This document shows, one piece after another, positions 1 through 11,480 of a stretch of 64,000 bases of DNA. Under the pieces are notes generated by a model. The model had not been told where the DNA came from and did not search any database. It worked only from the letters and a program-made list of their open reading frames with translations. The stretch comes from Neolentinus lepideus HHB14362 ss-1 (taxonomy: Eukaryota; Basidiomycota; Agaricomycetes; Gloeophyllales; Gloeophyllaceae). Position 1 is the first letter of the stretch. The number at the start of each line of letters is the position of its first letter. A program made the position numbers and the translations under genes. Where the stretch lies: assembly GCA_001632425.1 (NCBI GenBank), contig KV425562.1, forward strand, positions 489,285 to 553,284, written 5' to 3'.

Positions 1-615
1 GGCGCGCCGACGCCGCAGCTGTCGAGCGGGCCGAGCAGCTCGAGCGGGGGGAGCAGCCCGCGGTCGACGGGCGGAGCGGGTACGCATCACGGGGGGTTCC
101 ACTTCGGCTCGGCCGCGGGGAGCGTCGTGAGCTCGCGCGCGCCGTCGCCGCCGCACGCGTCGTGGGGCAGTTCGCTTAACAATACCCACCACGCTACGTC
201 GGGCTCGGCGCACCACGGGCCGCACAACCACCACCACCTCGCGCATTCTGTGCGGATGGCGTTTGGGATGACGCCGATCCACGCGCCTGCGCGGGGCTCG
301 CACATCTCCACGCCGTACACGACAACGAACTCGAACTCGTCGTCTGCGTATTTTGCGAGCGTGCCGGCGTCGCGGGCGGGGAGCCCGCCGATTACGCTGC
401 CGCCGCTGAAGACGAAGTCGGGCGCGAGTTCGAGGCCGGCGAGTCCGACGGCGGAGGAGCGGATGGAGACGGATGAGGGGGAGGGGGAGAGGGAGGGGAG
501 GGAGAGGGTTGAGTTGCCGCATTTTAGCGAGTTCGAGGCGGCGACGGGCGCGCAGAGGGCGTATGGCCACAAGGGCCGGCCTATGGAGGCCACAAACTCG
601 AAGATGCAGCGATGA
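1..615 (+). CDS. 3' end of a Ser/Pro/His-rich protein, possibly a transcription factor
   Basis: One reading frame is open from the first base of the window to the TGA at 613-615, so this is the C-terminal part (about 204 residues) of a gene that starts upstream. The stretch is very GC-rich and of low complexity. It has a glycine/serine run, a His-rich patch (HHGPHNHHH), a short motif AFGMTPIHAP, a Pro/Ser segment with LPPLKTKSG and RPASPT, an acidic Glu/Gly run, and an ending around ELPHFSEFEAATGA. No catalytic domain is visible. Disordered tails of this kind are common in basidiomycete zinc-finger regulators, but no zinc finger lies in the visible part, so that identity is inference only. 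Confidence 0.6.
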   Translation, partial: GAPTPQLSSGPSSSSGGSSPRSTGGAGTHHGGFHFGSAAGSVVSSRAPSPPHASWGSSLNNTHHATSGSAHHGPHNHHHLAHSVRMAFGMTPIHAPARGSHISTPYTTTNSNSSSAYFASVPASRAGSPPITLPPLKTKSGASSRPASPTAEERMETDEGEGEREGRERVELPHFSEFEAATGAQRAYGHKGRPMEATNSKMQR

Positions 616-1221
616 AGCGCACGGGCGACGATCAGGTCTTCCTGTATTTATGTCAGCTGAATTACTTATTATTCTCGAGACTGCATACCATTGCTTATCC
701 CCCATCCGTATTTAGTATTTATTTCATCCTCACTTCGTATAGACAACATAGACTCATTGATGATATCCCCCCTCTCCGATTATAGACTCGCCTTAGATAC
801 ATTGTCAGAGCTTTTTTGGTTTACCCAGCGCTCCTCGTGCATTCTGTACGATTCGTAATTTGGACGATGATCGACGGGCACAACCTTTTGCTGTATCCAG
901 ATAGCATATATATATTGTTACATGTTACCAGTGACACTTCGAGTCCAGCTGTAGCGTGTTACACTAGATCTTGAAAGCTACTCGAAACTTTGCTTCTCCC
1001 GGCTACCACTTCGCACTTGACATGGTCATGAACGAGCTCCTCTTATCTCACACTAGTACTGGATAATCCCCTGATTCATACAAAGATCTTGAGTGTCTTC
1101 TGTGTTTTCATTTGATCGGAGGTCGGTTATATATCGGACGCGTAACTGAATTGAACGGCCAGTCTGAGACTCTCAAGACAGCATATACTAGTGCAACAAC
1201 CATCACTTTTATCCCTGTATC
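616..1221. other. Intergenic region
   Basis: This AT-richer stretch lies between the stop of the first gene and the start of the WD40 gene. It should hold the 3' UTR of the former and the promoter of the latter. I see no coding frame with recognisable content and no repeat. Confidence 0.5.
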
Positions 1222-3448
1222 ATGACCGAGGCGTCCAGAAAACGGCGAAGGGTTGCCTTCGGATCTGCAGACTGCTTAAACCTTAGGGTGTATGAACGAG
1301 CCAGGATCGACTCCATCGAAGGGTTCCTTCGAAGGGGGCTGCCATACTCCAGGTTGCGTACGCTCAAGTAGATGGTGGGCTGTCATTGAACAGACGAGCG
1401 TTGATGCCACTTACAGGAAACTGACTGCGCATACGTCCTGCGTAAATGCACTGGCCCTGTCCTCGGACGGAGGTAGGTGGATAGCGAGCGCTGGTGACGG
1501 TAAGCTGCCTAATTTTATTTCTAGCGAGGGTCCTTATGTTATGAGGTATCACTGCAGACTTGCGGGTTCTTTTGTGGGACTTCCACCAAGAGGACGTGGT
1601 AACGCCCTCTGGATCATTTCTCGGGCCGACGGTGAGCTTTTCAGGGCAGGTCCGAGACTGAGACACATTAATATTCTTATACTGGGATGAAGAGCAACGT
1701 TTTCACGGTGGAATTTTCTGCCAACAATCGGTATCTCTACGTGTCAGTACATCTCAATACACCTCATGGACCAAACAGTGAACTAAGCTGACAGTGGCGA
1801 CACTGACAATAACATCTACAAATATGATCTATCCGAATTGCACAATGCTACAGGAGCCGCTAACGCAGGGCTTCCTTGTGATGCGATCCGGTGTCACCAT
1901 GTTAGCACCAGCTTGCAGATGAGTCTCACGTCCTCCACTAATATATGAATCGCAATTTAGGATTCTGTGCGATCGATATCATGCCATCCCTGGCAAGACG
2001 AAGTATTCCTAAGCGCCAGGTATACCTTTTTACAATTCCCTATTGGCTTGCGTTGAGTTGAAAGTAGCGAAGATGGGACTACCGTCCTGCACGATGGCAG
2101 AGATGGGTCTTCAACAAGGGCTCAGGCTACGCTGTTCAACAACTCGGAGTTCAGCGATGTCAAATGGCATCCAGGCATGGAACATATCTTTGCTACCAGT
2201 GATTCGAAAGGATGGGTTTGTCTTCGAGATACGCGGATGGCATTCGGGCCCCTCAGTCACCGTCACAAAAATGGAGTTGTCCAAACGGTAAGATCATTCG
2301 TATGGAATCATATGCTCAAACAAAATCAAATTAATATGGATCTCAGTATAATACAACAATTGCTAAGAGCAACTGGTGTAGCCGTCCGGACATCAGTAGT
2401 ATTACTTTTGATCGGTCAGGTGAAGACAGCTTTGGTAGAACGATTGGCTAATGCTGATTTCACTCACCTCGATAGGCATGAAGCTCGGAGTACTCTTTCT
2501 CGTGCGGTTACTTGCACATAACGGCTTTCACGAGAAGCTAACATTCACGTGCAGCACCACCTGCCCACCATATACTCAATTACAGACGAGAACCCGCTAG
2601 CGATTTGTAGCAGCAGACGCTTGCCAGTAGAGGGACCGGCACAACCGTCATCTAGTGCAGGCATGTACTTCAACTCCTGCACCATCAAGGTAGATCGTCT
2701 CAGGCTACGGATGTGAGCACTGAATTGAACGATATTCTCGTCTAGCATGCATCCTTCGGAGGACTCGGCCTACAAGATGACAGCTACTATGCGACTGGTT
2801 CAGACGACTTCCGAGCGTATGTGTGGAAAATACCGGACATAACTCAGTTGAGATGTATGCGGGAGGAAATATCATTCAATCAATCGGAGATGCAAGGTGG
2901 AGTTCATCCACCAGGTATGTCACGGCATCGTTCCTAAGCTTGCGAGCAAACTGAACAATGATCTCAGCTTTCGCTGACAATGCAAACAAGAAAATATACA
3001 TGCCTGTTGAGCTCTCAACTCCGTTCACCCGATTATGTGGTATGCCCACTCACTATCATACGTATCAGTCCACCGTCTTATACAAATGCAACAAGGTCAC
3101 CAATCAATAGTCAACAGCGCCCTTTTGCACCCTCATATACCGATTCTCCTGACCGCAGGAATCGAACGAAACATCATCCTGCACAGTGCTACGCCGAATT
3201 CCCCTTGTTTTCAAGACCTGACAGAAACAGATACATCGGTTCGCCGACTCTACGAACTGCTTGACGTGACCGGCGAAGACCGCGAAACGCTTGCATTATT
3301 TGACCAGTACGCCTTCATTTGTGCTGACCGAACACTAGTCAAATGTGTTTCTTCTAGCCTCCTGGGACGCCAAGGAGAAATAGACCCGTTTGACATGCGA
3401 TCATGGGCGCTGGGAACCGACCCCGAAGACGACGACGAAGAAGATTGA
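1222..3448 (+). CDS. WD40-repeat protein, DCAF5/DCAF6-like
   Basis: A WD40 propeller protein of about 500 residues assembled from 13 exons; each junction restores a single frame (for example AA/G at about 1367, CAT/GAT at about 1960, TGT G/GT at about 3100). The N-terminus is basic (RKRRR). Recognisable blades include KLTAHTSCVNALALSS, DDLRVLLWDFH, VEFSANNRYLYVGDTDNN, SVRSISCHPWQDEVFLSARE, DVKWHPGMEHIFATSDSKGW and DDSYYATGSDDFRAYVWKIP. The tail is acidic (DPEDDDEED). The order resembles DDB1-CUL4-associated factors 5 and 6, which recruit substrates to the CRL4 ubiquitin ligase. The usual DWD-box W is replaced (VCLRDTR), so DDB1 binding is uncertain. WD40 assignment is firm; the subfamily is inference. 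Confidence 0.8.
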
Positions 3449-3860
3449 GCAGGTCCCATCGTGCGAAGCCATTTCCACTCGTGCCCGAACTCATCTGAGG
3501 TATGTGCGAGGACTGGCGAGTTCCAATTACCTTATGCAGGGTGACCAGGATACTCTAAGGGAGAAACGACATCCATGAGTCAAGATATCTCGCACGTAAG
3601 ACCTACAGTCGTCATGAGTTTGAAAGGATTGCATGCTTGAGTACAGAATGAGACAGAAAATTAGGGTCGCTTGTCAGCTAGATTGGTTATTCGTACCGTC
3701 AATTCAGATTTTTGTATGGCGCGATGCTGGTAGTCCGCCATGCAGAACTATGGACAGAGATTATGCTGGCTGACAACAATAAACATACAATAAAATAGCA
3801 GTTATCATGGGCTGACGAATATACCAGCAGGGCAAGGCTACCGCCTGCGACGAGTCGAGA
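3449..3860. other. Convergent 3' intergenic region
   Basis: This sequence separates the 3' ends of the WD40 gene (+) and the SNF5-like gene (-). I see no open frame of interest; it probably contains only the two 3' UTRs. Confidence 0.5.
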
Positions 3861-5733
3861 TCAAGCTGCTTTGGAATTTTGACGTTTCACGCCGTAGCCG
3901 ACTGAACATCCATCAGCACCCGTAGTCTCATTTGCAAAGTTAAGAATAAGATGAACGCACCGGCTTGCCCTCTCCCGCTCAATCTCTCTCCTCTCCACCT
4001 CCTCCGTCGTCAATACCTCAAACCTTGTCCCAAACTCCTCTGCTTCGCTCCAATCCCTCCACACACTCCTGAGCGTCTTCGGTCCCCTGCCATCCTTCGG
4101 TGCACGTCCCCAGCCCAACCCTAATCCTGTCTTATCCTTTAGCAAGCTCAAGCCGCTCTTATCCCTCGGTTTGTCGGAATCCTCAACCGTTTCTTTCTCA
4201 ACGCCGAGCACGCCCCACTCGATCGCGTCCTTCTTGTGCTTGATCAGCTCTTCGTGGATGGCGTGTGCAATTAGAGGGAGGGCTTCGCCTGACAGGCCGA
4301 GCTCGGAGCAGAGCGTTTGGGCGAAGTATTCAGGCGTGAGCGGGGAGAGGAGGTCCCACTCGATGTGGTCTATTAGGTGGTACTGGCCAATCTGGACGTC
4401 CAGCTTCAAGTGATAAGAAAGGAAGGGGAAAAGAGGAACTTTTAATAGGGTGTTAACCATGGGAGCTAGAGGCGGGAAGGGGACTCACGCTGAGCACAAC
4501 GCGGCATTCGGGGATCTCTTCCACAGGCTTATCTTTGTCTGAGGAAGGAGGAGAAAGTGCGTGCTCTTCGATGTCCACGCCCAGGTCCATGGAAGCAACG
4601 TCACCGTGGTCTTCGAGCTGTGCGCGGATCTGGTTGGCGACTGTTTCTGCCCATGGGATATGCGGGAGGTCCAGGTCAGTGCAGAATATTCGGGCGAAGG
4701 CCTCGGGCTTGATCAGGTTTTCGTGGAGATTCCAGACGAAGCAGTCACGTATTCGATGTGTGTCTGTTTCGAATTCGACACGTATGGGGACTAGAGATAT
4801 TGGCTTTTGGGCTTGAGATTGAAGCTGCTCCTCCGCGCTACCATTCAAACATCCTCAGTTCACCAAATACCCTTAGCAGTGAGATGCACACTGACAAGTA
4901 CTCATGCTTTGTCGGAGCTACAGACTTCGCAGTAATAAATTTTGCGGGCGGAATCATCCCCAGATAGCTCTGATCCAACTCCGCCTTACCAGGCGCAGTC
5001 TGCACAGGCTGATGCGAGGGAACCGGTGTCGATGCGCCAGATTGAAAAATATTCACGCCTTGGCCCACCCCTCTACCCACTCTCGCAGCCCGTATCGCCG
5101 ACCTCGTTCCACCACTCGCAACGAAATCCGAATCATCACTCTCGAGTGCTCCCGCATCCGGTATATCATCGCCCGACCCAGGGTCCGCGTAGTTGACAAC
5201 TCCGCCGCGCCGCGTACGCGTCGTTGCTGTGATACCCGTTGCTGTTGTGCTTTGTAGGATGGGCTGCATGAGGAGCGTCGCGCCCGTACGCAGGCGAGAG
5301 GGGTACGTTGTGTGAAGGGCTTGGGTCTGAGTAGGCAGAGGAGGGAGAGAAGGGTTCGGTTTCATTGAAGGCGCAGGAGGTATGGCGGAGGGGATCATGA
5401 CTGAAGGCTGCGGCGTATTACTTGCCTGTCTCGTTGGTGGCTGAGGTGTGGGAGCAAGCGTGCTTCCTCTTACAGGTCGGCTGCGAGTTGTTCGTGAACC
5501 ACCAGGGACAGGTGTTTTCGGTGGCGGCGTAGTGGACGCTGTCCAATTTCGGATGTTGGACAGATATGTGGCTGATATAGACCGAAGCAGAAGCTACAAT
5601 CAGCTAATACTGTAGATAACTAGAGATTGACTCAAGATATCTTACACGTTGGATTGGCAGCATGCGCGGGTTGAGGCGCTGGAGAAGCGTAGACTTGGAA
5701 TTGCTGCTGGGCTTTGCCGAGTTGGTTGGACAT
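3861..5733 (-). CDS. SFH1: SNF5-family chromatin remodelling subunit (Sfh1-like)
   Basis: The gene reads from ATG at 5733 (MSNQLGKAQQQFQVY) to TGA at 3861-3863, with introns near 5563-5647, 4840-4900 and 4413-4490, giving about 550 residues. The N-terminal half is Pro/Thr-rich and carries TYPSRLRTGATLLMQPI and RRGGVVNYADPGSGDD, a pattern typical of fungal Sfh1/Snf5 proteins. The SNF5 domain follows with both repeats: one around LVPIRVEFETDTHRIRDCFVWNL, the second around LDVQIGQYHLIDHIEWDLLS. SNF5-family proteins are core subunits of SWI/SNF and RSC nucleosome remodellers. The choice of Sfh1 over Snf5 rests on the N-terminal motif and is less certain. The final intron joins VLS to LDVQIG cleanly. 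Confidence 0.87.
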
Positions 5734-6185
5734 TGGAGTATTAGAGGGATAGCCCTGCCCGAATCCGTCAGCACTTGCGATTCTCGAAACACAAACCACC
5801 CTACAGCTTCCAAGGCTTCAGAAAACTCGAGTATTCCGTGTTACGCTTTAAATTTAATCGAAGATGGAGTTTCGGTGAACTGGCAGTCGAAATCGGGTGG
5901 TCTGATACCAGTCCTATCAAAGCCGTCTCGCAGCACACAGAAGCTTCTCAGTTACAAATGAAGAGCAAAGTAGCGGGAAGCAACTGATCAGCAGAAACGT
6001 TCACCTGCAGATTGAGCAATAGAGGAATGCAAGCTCGGACTGATGCACGGAAATTGGACTTCACAGAGACGCGACGCGTCGGTTACGTAAGGTTCTCGCA
6101 CAGCCACATTTACTTGAGCTGCACGCGCGCTACTCATTTCTTAACACGCGTGTTCACTCACTCCGTTTATTGCTGGACGCTATAC
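5734..6185. promoter_or_regulatory. Divergent promoter region
   Basis: These 452 bases separate the start codons of the SNF5-like gene (-) and the polymerase-like gene (+), so they must hold both promoters. No clear TATA box is visible. The frames here lack recognisable protein content. Confidence 0.5.
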
Positions 6186-8024
6186 ATGCTAAGGAGCACA
6201 ATCAATAAGGCATGTCCAAGACCATTTATCTTGTGTCACGCTACGCGAGCATCGTCTTCGAGCTCTATTGTCAATGCCAGGGCAGCAAACAAGGAAATTA
6301 TCGAGCTATTGCATAGAAGTAAGTCTCGTAATTGTCCAATGAAATAGAGACTGAGCAGACCAAGTAAGACTTGAAGGACGAAGAGGCGCTTCCTGATGCA
6401 AACCCATACAAAATCGCTTCGTTCGCGCGAACTATAAGAGCTATCGAGGCCCTCGACTATCCTATTGCGTCTCTGAAATCAACGGATGTAAGGAGAACCA
6501 CGGAAAAGGCAAAAGTTGTGAGCACTGTCCTTCATAAGAATGTTCTAATACAAATCTGTTCTTTTGCCAGATAGAGGGTGTTGGATACGGTATAGCTCAG
6601 CGGATAGCCGCGTATTTGCACGAAGGCGAACCCAGTTCGTAAGTGATTATATCTCCACGTTCCGTGTCTGTATCCCATCGGTAAATAAGGTATTTTCAGC
6701 TTGGGCTCGTCCAGCGGAGAGCTGCCTTCATCTTCTCAAGTCCAGAAGAGTGTCGAAATGGACGTCGAAGCCCGTCAAAAGGCCATCACTTCACTACAGC
6801 TTGTTCCTGGCATAGGGTATGTTTACTCACAATGTTCAGTCTCAATATCTAACGTATTCGGAAATAATAGGAAGAAGTTGGCTACTGATCTAGTAAATGA
6901 AGGTTGTCGTAGCCTTGATCAGCTCCAGGACCCACACTACAAAGATTTACTTTCTGCTCCTACTCGAATCGGCGTCGATTATATCTACCATATCTTACAA
7001 GATGTCACGACGGTACAAGCCGACCGTGTTACTACCTTAATACGAGAAACCCTCGAGGAGAAATTCGAAGTCCATGCAGCCGGTGCATAGTACGTCCCCC
7101 TCATCTCCCTCATTCCCATTAAAACTCATATCATTCTCCCAGCCGACGTAGCCTCCCCACCTCAAGTGTCTTACCTCTCCTCTTCCTCCACCCTTATTAC
7201 GACCCTCCCCTCGCCCCACCGCCGAACCACCTATCCTCCTTTAAACACAAAGGAAAGAAACGCGGCCGCAGTCCCTCCCCTTTCGCACAAACGAAGTCAG
7301 GTGAAACGCAGATGAAGGCGTCGTTGATGTGGCGAAGAATCCTGACGCCTTTGACGGAAGAGGGCATTGTTGTGGGGGTGTTGGCGCAGAGTATCGAGAA
7401 GGTCGTGGCAGTTGTAAGGGTCCCTGGGGAGGGAGAGGGAAGGGAGGAGAGAGTGAGAGGTGTGGAGAGGAAGGAGGGGGTTTTCAGGAGGGCGGAGTTG
7501 CAGTGAGTCTTGGTCCCCTCCAGTGTCGATGCAAATTCACAATCACAACTGATGAACATGATATTCAATTTGTATTTGACTACAGCCTCGCGCCATTCAA
7601 ATCTAAGGTTCCCGCGCTGGTCGCATTGACGGGCGACGCGGAATTCATGAGGGACCTCCAAACACGAGCACGGAACCAGCTCATGCACCTCAGCGAGTAC
7701 GGGCTGTGGCGGTGGGTGTGGTCTCTTGACGACCCGGACAAGCAGCAACATCAACCTGTATCTACACAACCACCTCGAGCATCAGGAGAGACCGCGCACC
7801 GTCTTCACCCGCCAGATGAGTCGGAGGAGAACAAGGAGCACGAGGAGTTGGAAGAGGGCGAGTGGGTAAGGGTGGAGGTGGAGAAGGAGGAACAGCTGCT
7901 GGAGAAGATGGGCATGGCTTGGGTTGAGCCAGCGAAACGGAATTTTGGGTTTATTGTTGGGAGGGGGAAAGCGGGGAAGGGGAAAAGTGGGAGAGGGAGA
8001 GGGAGGCCGAGGAAGGTTGTGTGA
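6186..8024 (+). CDS. Family X DNA polymerase-like protein, catalytic residues apparently lost
   Basis: Seven exons give about 490 residues. The N-terminus (MLRSTINKACPRPFILCHAT) is basic, free of acidic residues and looks like a mitochondrial targeting peptide. Next comes a Pol beta-type 8-kDa region (NPYKIASFARTIRAIEALDY) with hairpin GVGYGIAQRI, then fingers with hairpin LVPGIGKKLATDLV. A degenerate palm motif follows (AYRRSLPTSSVLPLLFLHP), then VVRVPG and RRAELH, and the thumb ending EKMGMAWVEPAKRNF. By motif alignment with Pol beta, the two metal-binding Asp of GDMDVLL become V and P, the third Asp (RRIDIR) becomes Glu, and the lyase Lys72 becomes Arg. Introns were placed so all junctions keep frame. 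The fold assignment is good; activity is doubtful. Confidence 0.75.
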
Positions 8025-8421
8025 GTATTTGGGTATGCTAATGGATCTGTCTATGGGTGGTTTGGACGTCGCGCTTTGTCCTGCCATTTACTCTGACATG
8101 GTGGCTTTTGGTTACGCTAATACTAATGACGATACGTTGGTCCGACATGCTAAACTCGTATGTTTGATGCACACTAATGGATCCGGGCAAGCGAGCAACT
8201 GTTGCCGGTGATCGTGGTGGAATATGGACTGGTCCGTGTTCGACGCAGTCACACCGATTAGGCGTTGTCTCCGTCCCGCCACCACCACTTCTGCTTGCTG
8301 CTTTCATCTTAGAGGGACCTCGGAGCACGCCTGTTTTGATCTCGTACATATTTATCGTCAATGTGAACTGGTTTTGAACTTCGACTTGTCCCCAAGTTTC
8401 TCTCGGCGTGTACTTACTGCT
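8025..8421. other. Intergenic region upstream of BTB gene
   Basis: This spacer lies between the polymerase-like gene and the BTB gene on the same strand. No convincing coding frame or repeat is visible. Confidence 0.45.
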
Positions 8422-10012
8422 ATGTCGAACGCACAACTCGATCCGGACTCTACTCCCAGTACTGGCAAGCTCCAGATCAACTCTGTATCTTCTACTGGGG
8501 ATGGATCGTCGAGTGTACAACCTCCTCGGAAGCGCGCTCGCGTGGACGGGCACGACTACGCTGATTCTGCTGCGGAAGGTGGGTTGACTGCATCCGATGT
8601 CATTAGGGATGAGAGATATTATATGGCGGATGGGAGCTGTGTCCTGCTGGTGGAGAAGACGTTATTTAACGTGAGCTGCAATTGCTACCTGACCTTCAAA
8701 CTCTTAAGCTCTAAGTGCGGTGGGACGTAGGTACATAAGTCGATGCTTTCAAGGGACTCCTCGTCCTTTGCAACGATGTTCGATTTGCCGCAGGGAGAGG
8801 GCCCGATTGAGGGCACGTCAGACGATCATCCGATACTCTTGGCTGGTGATACCGTGGATGAGTTCAGAAATTTTTTGTGGGCAATGTATGCTTTGTGAGC
8901 ATCTTTCTACCTGGTTCTATGCTATGCTTTGGACGACGGATGTTGCTTAAGTCGTGATTGATGAGCCCCTGAGCATGCATCGGTAATGGGATATATCCCA
9001 TTTTCGAGCCTGTCATGGTCGCATATAATCATGGGCTCTAAATGCGACCTCCTTAGGCCGGCTTCCATGTTTCTTAAGGGCACCGTACTTACGGGTCTGC
9101 AGACCCCTCGAACTAATGGTCGTCCACACTGCCCATGCGAACCTCGGAAAGCTCATGGACATTGCTCGCGTTTCCAACAAGTACTCATTCAAGTCATTGG
9201 AGACGTGGGCTCTGGACGCCATCCAAGCATACGTCAATCGGCAGCCGTCTCCCGCCCTATTGAAGCCCATCGCGCTGCTTAACCCTCACGACCCAGCTCA
9301 CCACACACCTACCTTTCGGCTAAGCAGCGGACGTATATCCAATCTAATTAGGTTGGCTCACCTCTGCAACCACGAGAAGCTGCTGGGCACGATGGTAGAC
9401 CTACTCAAGCGTCTTATGGGCTGTTCCGTTCCCTACGCATACCTCGCCATGTGCCTGGCTGACGAGCTGAACTTGCGCGAGCTCAAAGGCGCTGCATATC
9501 TCGAGGTGATGCAGAAGACCGAGGTCGTCGCCCGGGAGCACGTCGAGATACCCATCATTGCCACGCCAGATGCCCGCGATGGCGAGCACGACGAGGACGT
9601 GCCGGAAACCATGCTTGCGCCTGACGGCCGGCTGGTCGTGTCGTTCCTCCAGAAACACCGCCTGCGCTGTGGCTACTATGGTCTCAGCCAGGCGTGGGAG
9701 CACATGCGCCTTCACCCGCCACAGTTCGACCATGCGCCATCGTGCGGAGCGACGTGGCACCAGCACGGCTGCACTCAGAGCTGGATGGAGTTTTGGAAGG
9801 AGAAGACGAGGGGAGAGGGCGTGCTTGCGCTCGGCTTGGCGGACGTGCTGGGCCGGCTCCGGGCGATTGCAAAAGAGTTCGATAAGTGGGGGAGCGCGAC
9901 GTATATGCATCACGATTGTAGACTGAATGCGAAGAGGCTTATCCAGGAGAAGCTCAAGCAGGTTGAGGACGATCTGCCGGATTATTTCTCGGAGGAGAGG
10001 AAGATGATGTAG
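8422..10012 (+). CDS. BTB/POZ domain-containing protein
   Basis: The start is ATG at 8422 (MSNAQLDPDSTPSTGK). A nuclear-type basic patch (PPRKRARVDG) precedes a BTB/POZ domain: DERYYMADGSCVLLVEKTLF, then after an intron VHKSMLSRDSSSFATMFDLP and DDHPILLAGDTVDEFRNFLW. A second, unusually long intron (8895-9102, 208 bp) leads to LPLELMVVHTAHANLGKLMDIA and a helical C-terminal half ending EERKMM. The protein is about 440 residues. BTB domains mediate dimerisation and often link to Cul3 ligases; agaricomycetes have many lineage-expanded BTB genes whose roles are unknown. Domain assignment is confident, function is not. Confidence 0.82.
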
Positions 10013-10108
10013 GTATCAAGTGTATGCGCGGACTTTGCATGTTGGAACTGTTCTCCTTGTGTCTTGGATAATTTATTGTACGTACTTAGATGTGGTATCG
10101 GTATTTGT

Positions 10109-11480
10109 GTACATGCTAGCGTTCGGGAAAAAAAGCCCAGGCCAGTAACTTACTGGTAACTTACTCCGAGGTCCCCAGAGGTATTGTTTACCTATGTAAC
10201 TTACAGTAAGTTACCTGCACGGTAAATTACCGTAAAAAAAAGTAAAAAAAGGTAAGAAAAGGTAAGAAACTGTCAAAAATGGTAAATAAGCCAAAAATGC
10301 TGCTACAACCAGCCCAAAGCACTGTCCTCATCAATGACGGGCATTGGCCAATCAATCAGGTCTTGGACGCTGATGTGAGAGGGTGGCAATATTTGCGGGA
10401 CTATCGTCGGGGGGATGACAAGCTTTATATACATAGACTGAGATTAGTGTGTCGACAAGTTTGTGCCTATTTCCTCGCCAATAGTAACATCAGTATGCAA
10501 AATATTGTCCATGGTTTATGGGGAGACAAATCAGAGGATTGTCTCTGTTCTCTAGGGTTCGGGGAAATTGGGACAGGACCTAATTGACCGTTGAAATTTA
10601 CCAAGCAGCAGGCCGTAGGCCTAATTAACAGGTGTAATTGACCGTTATTTACCAACGGGGTCCGGGGCGGAGCCCCGGAGCGGACCGCGTTAATTAACGC
10701 TAATTAACCCGTAAAATAGGGCTATTTTGCATGTAAATTACAGGCTGGCGAGCTCTACCATACGTCCCAGCCACAATACTATATGGTCCCGGAGGTTCAC
10801 GCCATGGAAAAGTGAATTAATTCCTTGCTATGCTGGGTGGTATGATTCTCCGTTCTCAGTTATGGTGACCGAGTGCAAATATTGAAATTCGTGACTGTAC
10901 ATCTCGTGCTCAAATACGCATGTGGCGCAGCTAAGTACCGTACCATGATGATGTAAGTGGCCCGAGGTATATGGAGTCTATTATGTCTACTACACACCCT
11001 CGACCTTTGTATAATGAGCTTGTGCCGGTCCCAGCTAGTACTCCCAAATTAACCCAAATTTACACCCTCTATATGGGCCTGACCAAATTTACTGGTAAAT
11101 TTCCTGTAAATTACATGTGTTAAATAACCGAGGTAATTTACACGTCCCAATTCCCCGAACCCTACTGTTCTCTGCTTGCCATGGTCGGTTAATATGGTTG
11201 CTCAATAATCCATCTGCTACGCAGCTACGCCTAGGCGTAATATATTCAACGTCGCAAATGTGCCGTTTTAAGTTTACAGACACCGTCTATTGTATGCTAC
11301 AGCTGTTAGAACTTAGGCTGGAATCAGGCCGGATTTGATGCGACTCTAGATCTCGTCCTTGGAAACCCGTGAACAATAACTTACTCTACTTACATGGGTC
11401 CCTGTAACTTACCGTAACTTACCAGTTATTTACCTCCCGGTAACTTACCACCAAATTTCTTCCGGAACGCTAGTACATGC
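10109..11480. mobile_element. Non-autonomous hAT-type transposon with 8-bp target duplication (outer element)
   Basis: The 8-mer GTACATGC occurs at 10109-10116 and again at 11473-11480. Between them lies a 1356-bp element (10117-11472) that begins TAGCGTTCGGGAA and ends with its inverted repeat (12 of 13 bases match). Both subterminal regions carry many copies of GTAACTTAC or GTAAATTAC-like motifs in both orientations. No transposase is encoded. An 8-bp target duplication with short TIRs and clustered subterminal motifs is typical of the hAT superfamily. A second element is inserted in its middle; without it the outer copy is 736 bp. Confidence 0.85.
10545..11172. mobile_element. Second hAT-type MITE nested inside the first
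   Basis: The 8-mer CTGTTCTC at 10545-10552 is repeated at 11165-11172. The 612-bp element between them (10553-11164) begins TAGGGTTCGGGGAA and ends with the exact inverted complement (14 bp, extending further with a 1-base gap). It contains the same kind of GTAAATTAC-like subterminal motifs and a GC-rich hairpin near 10655-10680. It has no coding capacity. It is inserted into the outer element, so it is the younger insertion. Confidence 0.87.

Noticed and set aside
87..593. Long minus-strand frame opposite the first gene
   Set aside because: It mirrors the GC-rich low-complexity plus-strand frame, lacks a recognisable domain and is best explained by codon bias of the true gene.
7197..7769. 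190-residue minus-strand frame
   Set aside because: It lies antisense to the family X polymerase exons, whose motifs and splice junctions are convincing.
9401..9913. 170-residue minus-strand frame
   Set aside because: It is antisense to the BTB gene's last exon and has no recognised domain.
10279..10587. 102-residue frame inside the outer hAT element
   Set aside because: It runs across the insertion site of the inner element, so it cannot be an original gene of either element and shows no transposase motif.
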